A DNA stretch of 64,000 nt from Modicisalibacter luteus DSM 23508 (GTDB lineage Bacteria > Pseudomonadota > Gammaproteobacteria > Pseudomonadales > Halomonadaceae): the NCBI RefSeq assembly GCF_000378505.1, contig NZ_KB899995.1, positions 186,001-250,000 of the forward strand. The letters run 5' to 3'. Positions within the stretch are counted from its first letter, which is position 1, and each line of letters opens with the position of its first letter. The translations under genes and the position numbers were made by a program. Of this stretch, positions 15,680-22,941 are shown in pieces. The notes beneath the pieces are model-generated. The model saw only the letters and a list, made by a program, of their open reading frames with translations, was not told the DNA's origin and ran no database searches.

Positions 15680-16747
15680 ATGCGACACCACAAGATCGCC
15701 GTGATCCCTGGCGATGGCATCGGCGTCGAAGTCATCGAAGCGGGCAAGCAAGTCTTGCAGGCGTTGGCGGATAGAAGCGGAGAGCTAAACTTCGCCTTCA
15801 CCGACTTCCCTTGGAGTTCCGAGTATTACCTGGAGCACGGTCACTATATTCCCGAAGGCGGACTGGACGAGTTGGCCCGGTTCGATGCCATCTACTTCGG
15901 CGCGGTAGGCAGCCAGCAGGTTCCGGATCATGTCTCGCTCTGGGACTTGCGCTTGGCGATATGCCAAGGCTTCGACCAGTACGCCAATGTTCGTCCGGCC
16001 CGGCTGTTGCCTGGGGTCAATAGCCGGCTGCAGGGCGCAGACAAGATCGACTGGGTGATCATTCGCGAGAACAGCGAAGGCGAGTATTCCGGCAATGGTG
16101 GCCGGGTTCATCGTGGCCTGCCGGAGGAAATCGGCACCGAAGTGTCGATCTTCTCGCGAAAGGGTGTGGAGCGCATCCATCGCTTCGCCTTCGAGATGGC
16201 CCAGAGTCGCCCGCGCAAGAAGCTGACCCTGGTCACCAAGTCCAATGCCCAGCGACACGGCATGGTGCTGTGGGATGAGGTGTTCTTCGAGGTTGCCAGA
16301 GACTACCCCGAGGTCGAGACCGACCGGGAACTGGTCGATGCGGTGACCACACGCATGGTACTCAAGCCGGACACGCTGGATACCGTCGTGGCGACCAATC
16401 TGCATGCTGACATCATTTCGGACCTGGCCGCGGCGCTTACGGGCAGCCTGGGGATCGCGCCCACCGCCAATCTGAACCCCGAGCGAACCTTTCCCTCCAT
16501 GTTCGAGCCCATTCATGGCTCGGCCTTCGATATCGCCGGGCAGGGTATCGCCAACCCAGTCGGGGCCTTCTGGACGGCCGTGATGATGCTGGAGCATCTG
16601 GGCGAGACTACCGCAGCCGAGCGGCTCATGGCGGCCATTGAGCGGTTGACCCGTTCCGGTGTTCATTCTCAGGACCTGGGCGGCACTGCAACAACCCGGG
16701 CGCTGACCCAGGCCATTTGTGACGATATACGACAGCAGGATGGTTAA
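15680..16747 (+). CDS. Tartrate dehydrogenase / D-malate dehydrogenase (decarboxylating)
   Basis: A 355-residue member of the isopropylmalate/isocitrate dehydrogenase family, subgroup TtuC/DmlA. It uses NAD and a divalent metal to oxidise tartrates or D-malate, with decarboxylation for D-malate. Visible signatures are IPGDGIGVEVIEAG at the N-terminus, the substrate segment RPARLLPGV, IIRENSEGEYSGNGG, the catalytic lysine region TLVTKSNAQRHGM, the metal-binding DTVVATNLHADIISDLAAAL, and the NAD loop FEPIHGSAFDIAGQGIANPVGA. It starts 30 bp after tarD behind AAAGGA. Together with TarD it would let the cell use D-, L- and meso-tartrate or D-malate. It is followed by a strong hairpin. Confidence 0.88.
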   Translation: MRHHKIAVIPGDGIGVEVIEAGKQVLQALADRSGELNFAFTDFPWSSEYYLEHGHYIPEGGLDELARFDAIYFGAVGSQQVPDHVSLWDLRLAICQGFDQYANVRPARLLPGVNSRLQGADKIDWVIIRENSEGEYSGNGGRVHRGLPEEIGTEVSIFSRKGVERIHRFAFEMAQSRPRKKLTLVTKSNAQRHGMVLWDEVFFEVARDYPEVETDRELVDAVTTRMVLKPDTLDTVVATNLHADIISDLAAALTGSLGIAPTANLNPERTFPSMFEPIHGSAFDIAGQGIANPVGAFWTAVMMLEHLGETTAAERLMAAIERLTRSGVHSQDLGGTATTRALTQAICDDIRQQDG

Positions 16748-16896
16748 CGGATGGCTCGCTTGGTGAAGGTGGCATGCCCCCGGCCGGCGTAACGACCAGC
16801 GATGTTGGAGATGTCCCGGGCTGACAGGTAGCTTCGGCAATGGTCCGGCGGTCTACAACCTGTTCAATGAACAGGCTTCTGACTATCAGCTCATCA

Positions 16897-16928
16897 CGAT
16901 CAAGCCTGCCAGGCGGCAGGCTTGATCG
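16897..16928. terminator. Strong hairpin, likely bidirectional terminator
   Basis: A perfect 14-bp stem (CGATCAAGCCTGCC and its complement) with the loop AGGC lies between the convergent tartrate dehydrogenase and cytochrome b561 genes. The T-run on the + strand is weak (GTTTCATTT). Confidence 0.7.
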
Positions 16929-16954
16929 GTTTCATTTGACGAAAGCCACCGCCT

Positions 16955-17491
16955 CTATCGTTTGCCAATCATCCTGCGCAACACGTCTTCATCGCCGGGA
17001 CGCCGACGATGAACCAACGTCATGAGGATGTGGCCCAGAATCAGGGCGAGCAATAACCAGCCCAACCAACCATGGAAGAGGCTGGCTGGGGCTTCCATCC
17101 ATTCGATGGCTTCTCCATCGAAGCCGGGCATGAGAGGCAGGCCGAAGGGAGAAAACTCACGCCCGGAGCCGTATTGCCGCATCAGGGCGATGACGGGGAT
17201 AACGACGATTAACGCATACATGGCCAAATGGCCGATCTTGGCTGCTGCGCTCAGCGGAGCCGGCCGATGGCCGGCATTGCTGAGCGACCAGGCGGCACGA
17301 ATAGCGACCAGAACGAGAAGCAGCAGCCCAAGCGGTTTATGCGTGGCCCACAGAAAACTGTCGAGCGGTGAGTCTTCGAAGAGCACCCGCGCGCCCGCTG
17401 TGGCGAACTGCCAGGCAATCAACAACGCCATACCCCAATGCAGAGCACGGCTGACTGTGCCGTAGCGATCCCCCGAATCACGTAGCTGCAT
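16955..17491 (-). CDS. Cytochrome b561
   Basis: A 178-residue inner-membrane b-type cytochrome with four membrane helices, as in E. coli CybB. The start RYGTVSRALHWGMALLIAWQF holds His18. Further likely heme ligands are His51 (ATHKPLG), His140 (FHGWLGW) and His154 (GHILMTL). These proteins move electrons between the quinone pool and periplasmic partners; CybB itself oxidises superoxide. The start at 17491 is preceded by a GAGGAAA site. It converges on the tartrate operon and has no functional partner beside it. Confidence 0.9.
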   Translation of the reverse strand: MQLRDSGDRYGTVSRALHWGMALLIAWQFATAGARVLFEDSPLDSFLWATHKPLGLLLLVLVAIRAAWSLSNAGHRPAPLSAAAKIGHLAMYALIVVIPVIALMRQYGSGREFSPFGLPLMPGFDGEAIEWMEAPASLFHGWLGWLLLALILGHILMTLVHRRRPGDEDVLRRMIGKR

Positions 17492-18377
17492 GACATTTCC
17501 TCCTCAAGCAGGCCGGTCTGGCCCTGGCTGGTCACCTACGTCTTTTATACCCAAGTTGTGTACTGCCAGCCTACTCCAAGGGATTGCCGTTTGAGGTGGG
17601 CCAAAGCGAAAGCCACACTATTTGCATCTTTCTGAGGGCCGGTTTCGGTGGGCGCCTATCGCTCGGCCAATGGGAAGCGCTGTTGCATCACGTGGTGACA
17701 AGAAAATGGGCCACATCGGGTGGCCCAAGGTACAAGGGGAACTGGGGTCGCCTCATCGAGGCAAGGAATGCTTATCGAACATCACGCTCAGCCGGTCCAT
17801 GGAAACACAAGCCCCTCGAAATGCCTTCTCGAGTCTGCCTGCTCCCTGGCAGGGCTTGCCGGGTATCCTTACCCGAACTGCATCCGTTTTGACCAAGCAT
17901 TTCCGTTGGCGAGAGCCACTCAATAACGGAAAGTGAGTAGCCGCCAGTCGGTTACGTTTGGGTTTTAGCCAGAATCATGCCGAATTAGTGAATTAATAGT
18001 AAAATCAGTTGGTTATGTAATTTAGCGGAATGGCGCCGGGAAAGATCCTGAGTATGCTGCTATCGAGATCGGCAATTAGTGTCGCCATTTGGTTACGCTA
18101 ATATAAGATTTTAAGAAACTATTAATGGAAAACAGTCATTTGCTGTGTCTCCATATACTTACATGACGGCCTTTTCTGAAAAATAAAGAAATAAACAGTT
18201 TTATTGGATCACAAAAGTGCCGCCGACAAGGGCTTGGCGTTATCGACCTGGCTAGCGAACAAGCGATAGCCATCGCAGGATATAGACCTGCGGGGACAGC
18301 GGCTGGACTGATCGATGTGCGGGGAAACATACATTGGCCCGAGGCCAGCCTTGACTGTGCCTCGGAGCCGCAAGAAG
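17492..18377. other. Long intergenic stretch, AT-rich right half, no clear gene
   Basis: An 886-bp gap with a clear drop in GC after about 17940. Short open frames on the + strand at 17584-17936 lack ribosome sites and recognisable motifs. An open frame of ~75 codons ending at the TGA near 18386 (reading GVIDLASEQAIAIAGYRPAG) could be a gene remnant, but it has no start. Three copies of a GGTTAYG motif occur near 17950, 18011 and 18090. A small inverted repeat (GGGCCAC/GTGGCCC) lies near 17710-17730. AT-rich DNA next to mvaT may be a target for silencing. Confidence 0.4.
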
Positions 18378-18629
18378 TTACATCATGAGTAGGTTCAGGA
18401 CGTCTTCATCATCGGTCGTGAATGCATCGCAGCCATCCTGGCAGACGAATTGAAACTGGCCGCTGACATAATTCACGGGACGCCCATCCGTCGTCGAGAG
18501 TTGGATCGGCCCGAGTCGATAGGCGGTCTCACCATCTGGCTGGGCATCTTCTGTAAACTGAAGAAAAGCGACCAATGTGACAGGCTCGCCGCGCTGACTT
18601 GTAGCGGAGAATTCGAAGGCCTCGAACAT
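18378..18629 (-). CDS. Small hypothetical protein
   Basis: An 83-residue acidic protein starting MFEAFEFSATSQRGEPV, behind a perfect GGAGGAG site. It contains CQDGCDAF near the C-terminus, a CxxxC pair that could bind metal or form a disulfide, and ends in a DDEDVLNLLMM tail. No signal peptide or membrane segment. I do not recognise the family. The good ribosome site and normal composition suggest a real gene. Confidence 0.65.
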   Translation of the reverse strand: MFEAFEFSATSQRGEPVTLVAFLQFTEDAQPDGETAYRLGPIQLSTTDGRPVNYVSGQFQFVCQDGCDAFTTDDEDVLNLLMM

Positions 18630-18731
18630 GGGCTCCTCCGTTCGCTGGCTTGTTGGTTTTGTTTATCTACAAGGTAGCACAAGGATGGGGTACGGCATGC
18701 CTATCTACTGGAAGTACTCCTCTGATGCTCT

Positions 18732-18938
18732 TTAGCGCAACGGCTCTAGTAGATCATTCAGGCCGTTATGATCGATCTCATGCATCAAGGCCAGCAACTT
18801 GCCGAGCTCTCCCGTGGGAAAACCCTCGCGAGCGAACCAATTGAGGTAGGGGCCGGGCAGGTCGGCCAACAGGCGCCCCTGGTACTTGCCGAACGGCATT
18901 CTCCATTCCACCAGCTTCTTGAGGTCGTTGGGATTCAT
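18732..18938 (-). CDS. DUF3820 family small protein
   Basis: A 68-residue protein that I recognise as DUF3820 from WRMPFGKYQGRLLADLPGPYLNWFAREGFP and the conserved GELGKLLALMHEI. The family is widespread in gammaproteobacteria and is sometimes labelled a quorum-sensing-regulated virulence factor, but its molecular function is not established. The ATG at 18938 has a GAG-type site; a GTG 9 bp further upstream is an alternative start. It stands alone, 102 bp from the preceding unknown small gene. Confidence 0.8.
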   Translation of the reverse strand: MNPNDLKKLVEWRMPFGKYQGRLLADLPGPYLNWFAREGFPTGELGKLLALMHEIDHNGLNDLLEPLR

Positions 18939-19329
18939 CGGGCTCACTTTGGGGTTAAACGTGGCTGCAACGATACCGCACTCGTTAGCCTGCCGAGGAG
19001 ACTTGCCTGCAATATATCAATGCGTAGTGCAATTGGCAGTTAACCCACCGCCAGATGCGGTAACCACAGGATGTTAGGTTAAGGCGCAACGTTAACATGG
19101 GTAAAAGCCCTGCCGGAAATCACCTGTCGTAGCTGCTGCTTAGAATGCTAACGAGCAAATTGCGTTTATTCATTGAAAGGATAGTTTTCAGCCAACGGGC
19201 GGGGCTGGGATCAAGTGATACGGCTACCTAGAATAGGCAAAGACTCTGAAGTGCTTTTCTTGTTGGCTGCGTTATTGTTTATCTGTTATATTTCCCGCAA
19301 CTGATTTGAATTCATCAAAGGGTAAGTAA
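18939..19329 (+). promoter_or_regulatory. AT-rich upstream region of mvaT
   Basis: A 391-bp gap that rises in AT content towards mvaT and must carry its promoter. Possible boxes (TTGGCT, 17 bp, TTATAT around 19263-19291) are poor matches and are offered only as candidates. H-NS-type genes are often self-silenced through such AT-rich upstream DNA. No coding signal seen. Confidence 0.4.
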
Positions 19330-19710
19330 ATGTCATCGACTTTGCAGAAGTATGTTGAGAAAGAACGTCTATTGAAGCAACTGAGCGAAGAGCTCAAGCA
19401 GCTTGAAGGCGATCAGGGCTTCCAGCGTGAGCTTGAATTCAAGAACAAGCTCGAAGCACTGATGAAAGATTTCGACAAGAGTGCTGCCGACGTTATCGAG
19501 CTGCTTCAGCCCGGCAAGCCGGCGGAAACTAAAGTATCCCAGCCGGCAAACGGCGGCGGACGCCGCAAGCGTCGACTGAAGATCTACAAGAATCCTAACA
19601 CTGGTGAAGTCGTGGAGACCCGCGGCGGCAATCAGAAGACTCTCAAGGCGTGGAAAGAAGAGCACGGCGACGAGACAGTCGAGTCCTGGTTGGTTCGTAT
19701 TGAAGAATAA
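19330..19710 (+). CDS. mvaT: MvaT-family nucleoid protein (H-NS functional analogue)
   Basis: A 126-residue protein of the MvaT/MvaU family, which coats AT-rich DNA and silences horizontally acquired genes in Pseudomonas and relatives. Residues 1-~62 form the coiled-coil oligomerisation domain (YVEKERLLKQLSEELKQLEGD, RELEFKNKLEALMKDFDKS). A basic linker (GGGRRKRR) follows. The C-terminal DNA-binding domain has KIYKNPNTGEVVETRGGNQKTLKAWKEEHG, including the RGGN minor-groove hook. The start follows AAGGG. It is monocistronic with its own terminator. Its presence argues for a gammaproteobacterium that uses MvaT rather than H-NS. Confidence 0.92.
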   Translation: MSSTLQKYVEKERLLKQLSEELKQLEGDQGFQRELEFKNKLEALMKDFDKSAADVIELLQPGKPAETKVSQPANGGGRRKRRLKIYKNPNTGEVVETRGGNQKTLKAWKEEHGDETVESWLVRIEE

Positions 19711-19736
19711 GTCTGTCGCTACTAAGCGATAAGCAG

Positions 19737-19767
19737 CGACCGGTCCTAACAGGATCGGTCGTTTTTT
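19737..19767 (+). terminator. Rho-independent terminator of mvaT
   Basis: The stem CGACCG-G-TCCT pairs with AGGA-T-CGGTCG (one internal mismatch), closed by a short A/C-rich loop, and is followed by TTTTTT. It begins 26 bp after the mvaT stop. Confidence 0.88.
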
Positions 19768-19959
19768 ATTAGCTTAGTTTAACCCCATAATAGTCTGGCA
19801 ACGGTAACGTAAGCATATCAAGCATTCTTGATCGCGCTGGGTGCTGCCTGAGGGATTGCCTGACCTCGAAGGGATTATCCAAGCATGCGACACGAAACGT
19901 TAGAGCGCGGATCCTTCCAATCTGGGGCTCAACGCGCGGACATAACGCAAAATCGCTAA

Positions 19960-20319
19960 CTATAGTTTATCTATAGAATAGACGTACCCAATGATCGGAT
20001 AGCCGGCCTTCTTGGCTGCTTTCTCGGCATCTAGGCGGGCTTCTAGCTTCGATAGCTTATCGGACTTGTACTCAAACATTTCATCAAGAGCAATTTGTTT
20101 CCTGCGCACCGCCAAGCGTACGATATGGCCGGTCTTGAAACTGTCGGAAGAAGAGACTGGTTGAGAGCGAGAAAGCCTAGGCCGCTCGAGTTTCTTTTCC
20201 TTCACGTTCCTTTTTCCAAACTGCTCCCTGGCGTGCTCAACGGCTTTATTCTGACGGACAATAAAGTCATCCCGTGACGAGATCAGGGCATCTTCGAAGT
20301 CTTTGAAGTTTTCGCTCAT
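19960..20319 (-). CDS. Small basic hypothetical protein with helical tail
   Basis: A 119-residue, highly charged protein starting MSENFKDFEDALISSRDDFIV, with a KEKKLERPRLSRSQ basic stretch in the middle and a long predicted helix (KSDKLSKLEARLDAEKAAKKAGY) that could form a coiled coil. The end is YPIIGYVYSIDKL. The ATG at 20319 follows AGGAGAG; upstream in-frame codons lack a site. No family recognised. It lies in the AT-richer island near mvaT, so horizontal origin is possible. Confidence 0.6.
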   Translation of the reverse strand: MSENFKDFEDALISSRDDFIVRQNKAVEHAREQFGKRNVKEKKLERPRLSRSQPVSSSDSFKTGHIVRLAVRRKQIALDEMFEYKSDKLSKLEARLDAEKAAKKAGYPIIGYVYSIDKL

Positions 20320-20511
20320 GGGCTCTCCTGCGATGGCTCTGGGCAAGCCATTCTAGCAGCTATTTTGACAGCGTGAACGATATCGGGTTCGCGCGTAATG
20401 GTAAGGCTTACAGTACTCATCGATACTGTGTGTCATACATTAGCAATATGCCAACGTTATGCTTCATTCACTTGCTCGACTGACCTTCGCACAACAGGGC
20501 AAGTGGACGTT

Positions 20512-20541
20512 GAAGCCGGCCTTTGGCCGGCTTCGTTCGTT
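20512..20541 (+). terminator. Orphan terminator hairpin, possible small RNA end
   Basis: A perfect 10-bp stem (GAAGCCGGCC with GGCCGGCTTC, loop TTT) followed by GTTCGTTT. There is no gene on the + strand directly before it: the nearest upstream gene points the other way. It may end a short transcript from about 20350-20510. Confidence 0.55.
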
Positions 20542-20638
20542 TATACCGCCTGCTCCCGGGAACATTGACAACTGCGTCTTGCCCGTCTGTTCTGCAATAT
20601 CCCGATGCATGATGCCAGCGCTGGTAAGAGGGCCGAAC

Positions 20639-21079
20639 ATGCGAGACGATCAACAGCGGATAGCATATAAGGCAGACCATACGACAGGCGGCTGTCGACT
20701 AAAACATAGCGCCAAGGTCTTGCGTGTCTTTTCGTATTCCAGTCTTTTGGTAAAGGTGGCCGTATGCGTGTTCGTCCTGACCGGCTTTGACGCCATGATA
20801 ACAGTCGCTCAGGCTGGCCCGGAACAACCGTCTGCTGGTTTCAAGGATGACGACTCATCGCGCCCCGGGGTGCGCCGCTATGGCCCCCAGTACGATGAGC
20901 GGCGGTATGGTCCCGAAGCCGATAGCCGGCGTTACGGTCCTCGCTCCGACGCGTTGCCTGATTCACGGTGGCGTAGGCCGGATGCGCGTGAGCCTGCAAG
21001 GAATCATGTGTTTCCTTCGGAGTCGCGTGAGCCGCCCGAGCGCTCCGATACCGGAGACGGTTCGGAGCGGGATACCTGA
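20639..21079 (+). CDS. Exported protein with tandem RRYGP repeats, unknown
   Basis: A 146-residue protein with a start at 20639 behind AGAGGG. A basic N-terminus is followed by a hydrophobic segment (VFSYSSLLVKVAVCVFVLTGFDAMI) ending TVAQAGPEQ, which looks like a signal peptide with AQA cleavage. The mature part is short, polar and arginine-rich. It contains three exact-spaced 9-residue repeats beginning RRYGP (RRYGPQYDE, RRYGPEADS, RRYGPRSDA), then a proline/arginine/glutamate-rich tail. Such sequence is probably disordered. Function unknown. An in-frame ATG at 20459 is rejected because a terminator lies between it and the coding part. Confidence 0.6.
   Translation: MRDDQQRIAYKADHTTGGCRLKHSAKVLRVFSYSSLLVKVAVCVFVLTGFDAMITVAQAGPEQPSAGFKDDDSSRPGVRRYGPQYDERRYGPEADSRRYGPRSDALPDSRWRRPDAREPARNHVFPSESREPPERSDTGDGSERDT
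20873..20953 (+). repeat. Three 27-bp tandem repeats coding for RRYGP units
   Basis: Units start at 20873, 20900 and 20927, with an exact period of 27 bp. The first 15 bases of each encode RRYGP with synonymous changes; the other four residues vary. Third-base drift shows that the repeat is old and kept at the protein level. Confidence 0.75.
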
Positions 21080-21133
21080 AGAGCAACATGTTACTTATCA
21101 GGTAGTAGCTTGGGCAGGCTGTGTCGTTAAGGC

Positions 21134-22183
21134 TTATCTCAGCGCGCCCTGCAACCCCGGTCCGGTCATTTCTGGAGTACTGAGCAGCAGGCCGAGACCC
21201 AGCGCCAGTATGAGAATACCCCCGCAAAGTGCGAACCCATGGCCGGCCAGGGCTTGCCAATGCGGTGTCGTACGCGACAGCAGGCGCGTCGCCCGCTGTC
21301 GGGCGAAGACGGCGAACACGGCCAGGCACGACGTGGTCACGGCCGTGCCCACCGACATGGCGAGCACCGCCAACACGCCGGCCCACCAGTACCCCAGCAG
21401 GCTGGACACGCCGAGTACCATGACCGCACCGCTACAGGGCCGAAGGCCAATGGCCAACAGGGCGCCCAGGCTTTCCCTGGCATCGCGGGTAACCCCAGGA
21501 TCGATATGGTGATGACCACCACAATGCTTGCATGCCGTGTCGGCATGGGGGGCAGTAGACGTCAGCATTGGGGCAGCATGGGAGGCGCTGTCCATGCCTT
21601 TGAAAGCCATGCCATCAAATGCCAGGGAAGACGCACGAGGTTCGGCGGCGTCAGACTTGCGCGGTAATCGGTCGAGGCTGCGCTTGAGCCGGGTCAGGGC
21701 GCGCCAGGTCAGCCAGGCGCCAAGCCCGGCCAGGACGACGAAGCTAGCCTGTTCGAGAAGCCCCGTCTGGGCCATGGCTTCACGGGTCAGCAGGCCCATC
21801 CCCCATACCATGACACCGACGAGTAGAATCGCCACCAGGCCCTGCAACAGCGCGGCGGCCACGGTCAGCACCAGGCCACGGCGCAGAGCGGTGGGATGCG
21901 ACAGCAGGTAGGCGGTGATCACGGCCTTGCCGTGACCCGGGCCAAGGGCATGAAACACGCCATAGCCCAGGCTGAGCGCCATCAGGCTCAGGCTGGTATC
22001 GAGCGATGGCTGACGCGACAACGCCATCGTCGAGAGTGTCAGGCCGCGATGCAGCTCACGCTGCCAATCGTGTGTCTGTGCCATGATGGCCTGAGCCAGA
22101 ACCTGCCCGGTGTCGGTCATGGTCAGCAGAGCCACCCCCAGCAGGGGCAGAAGGGCGATCAGTACGGCTAGCGGGCGGGACAT
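21134..22183 (-). CDS. NicO family nickel/cobalt (or zinc) transporter
   Basis: A 349-residue inner-membrane protein of the NicO/RcnA-like group with six or more membrane segments. The signature YGVFHALGPGHGKAVITAY (His78, HGK to 86) matches the family metal-path motif. A long loop in the middle is rich in histidine and cysteine (CKHCGGHHH), a likely metal sensor or donor. A second motif LAIGLRPCSGAVMVLG opens the C-terminal half. It overlaps the DUF1007 gene by 16 bp and is cotranscribed with it. NicO-DUF1007 pairs are common, and the metal (Ni, Co or Zn) and direction cannot be read from sequence alone. Confidence 0.85.
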   Translation of the reverse strand: MSRPLAVLIALLPLLGVALLTMTDTGQVLAQAIMAQTHDWQRELHRGLTLSTMALSRQPSLDTSLSLMALSLGYGVFHALGPGHGKAVITAYLLSHPTALRRGLVLTVAAALLQGLVAILLVGVMVWGMGLLTREAMAQTGLLEQASFVVLAGLGAWLTWRALTRLKRSLDRLPRKSDAAEPRASSLAFDGMAFKGMDSASHAAPMLTSTAPHADTACKHCGGHHHIDPGVTRDARESLGALLAIGLRPCSGAVMVLGVSSLLGYWWAGVLAVLAMSVGTAVTTSCLAVFAVFARQRATRLLSRTTPHWQALAGHGFALCGGILILALGLGLLLSTPEMTGPGLQGALR

Positions 22184-22830
22184 GTCACTTCTCCGGTTTC
22201 CGCAAAGAAATGCCCCAGCCCGCTTGGGGCGGTGGCGTCCCTGTCCAGCGCTGCCGCGTCGGCGACCCGCTGCGGGTCAGGGGCCGCGGCGATGACGCGG
22301 CTGGTGCAGTCGGTGGGGGCGTTGTACAGGTCAATCGGTGTACCGATGTCCTGGTCGTACAGAAACTCGATGTAATAGGTGTCGTCGTAGATCTGCCAGG
22401 TAAGCGGCGAACCCTCAAGCGCCAGTGGTTCGGCCAGTGGTACCACGAAGCGGAATGTCAGGCGGTGGTCCTCACCCTGGCGAATGGTGTAGTCACGCAG
22501 GTTTCCCAGCGCGACGTTGTCTCCAGCATGCGTGACATGAGTCAGGTAATGCTCGCCACGCAGGTTGTTGGCGATTTCCTCGCCGAGCATGTCCAGCCGT
22601 TCTTCCATGCTCTCATCGCCTTCCGCCTGGGCCAGTTCTTCGGTCAGCGTCAGGCTGTAGAACGGGTCCATCTTCCAGACCTGCTCCAGGGCGATAACGT
22701 GCGCTTGGTCATCGAAATGCAGGATCACGCGGTAATCCACCCAGCCATGCGGGTGGGCCAGTGCTGTCATGGGCACGAAGCCAATGAGGGTAAGCCAGGG
22801 TGCGATATATCTAAACAGACGAGACAGCAT
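22168..22830 (-). CDS. DUF1007 family periplasmic protein
   Basis: A 220-residue protein with a signal peptide ending TALA, followed by HPHGWVDYRVILHFDD, the hallmark of DUF1007. The exposed N-terminal HPH after cleavage is a possible metal-binding site. It contains further conserved text WKMDPFYSLTL and FRFVVPLAEPL. The family is usually encoded next to NicO permeases, as here, and is thought to act as a periplasmic partner in metal transport; the mechanism is not established. It precedes the transporter gene with a 16-bp overlap. Confidence 0.88.
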   Translation of the reverse strand: MLSRLFRYIAPWLTLIGFVPMTALAHPHGWVDYRVILHFDDQAHVIALEQVWKMDPFYSLTLTEELAQAEGDESMEERLDMLGEEIANNLRGEHYLTHVTHAGDNVALGNLRDYTIRQGEDHRLTFRFVVPLAEPLALEGSPLTWQIYDDTYYIEFLYDQDIGTPIDLYNAPTDCTSRVIAAAPDPQRVADAAALDRDATAPSGLGHFFAETGEVTCPAR

Positions 22831-22863
22831 GGGGACGTTCTCCAGGCAATGCCAATGAAGCAG

Positions 22864-22894
22864 GCCCGGGCCGCTCGCTGCGGGCGGCCCGGGC
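22864..22894 (-). terminator. GC-rich hairpin after the PepSY gene
   Basis: An 11-bp stem (GCCCGGGCCGC and complement) lies between the PepSY gene end and the DUF1007 start. It lacks a T-run on the minus strand, so termination is only possible, not certain. Confidence 0.4.
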
Positions 22895-22941
22895 GCGTCA
22901 TACTTTACGTTCGTATGTGCCGATGGGCTATCCCCGAATCG

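Noticed and set aside
15785-16840. 351-codon minus-strand frame opposite tartrate dehydrogenase
   Set aside because: Antisense mirror of a recognised enzyme; no family match and it runs across the intergenic region.
17584-17936. Overlapping + strand open frames in the gap after cytochrome b561
   Set aside because: No ribosome site, no motif, competing frames of similar quality; probably chance.
20459-20638. Upstream start for the RRYGP-repeat protein
   Set aside because: A perfect terminator hairpin at 20512 interrupts it; the start at 20639 has a ribosome site and leads straight into a signal-like segment.
21071-21102. Imperfect inverted repeat (TACCTGA...TCAGGTA) after the RRYGP gene as a terminator
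   Set aside because: Several internal mismatches and no T-run on either strand.
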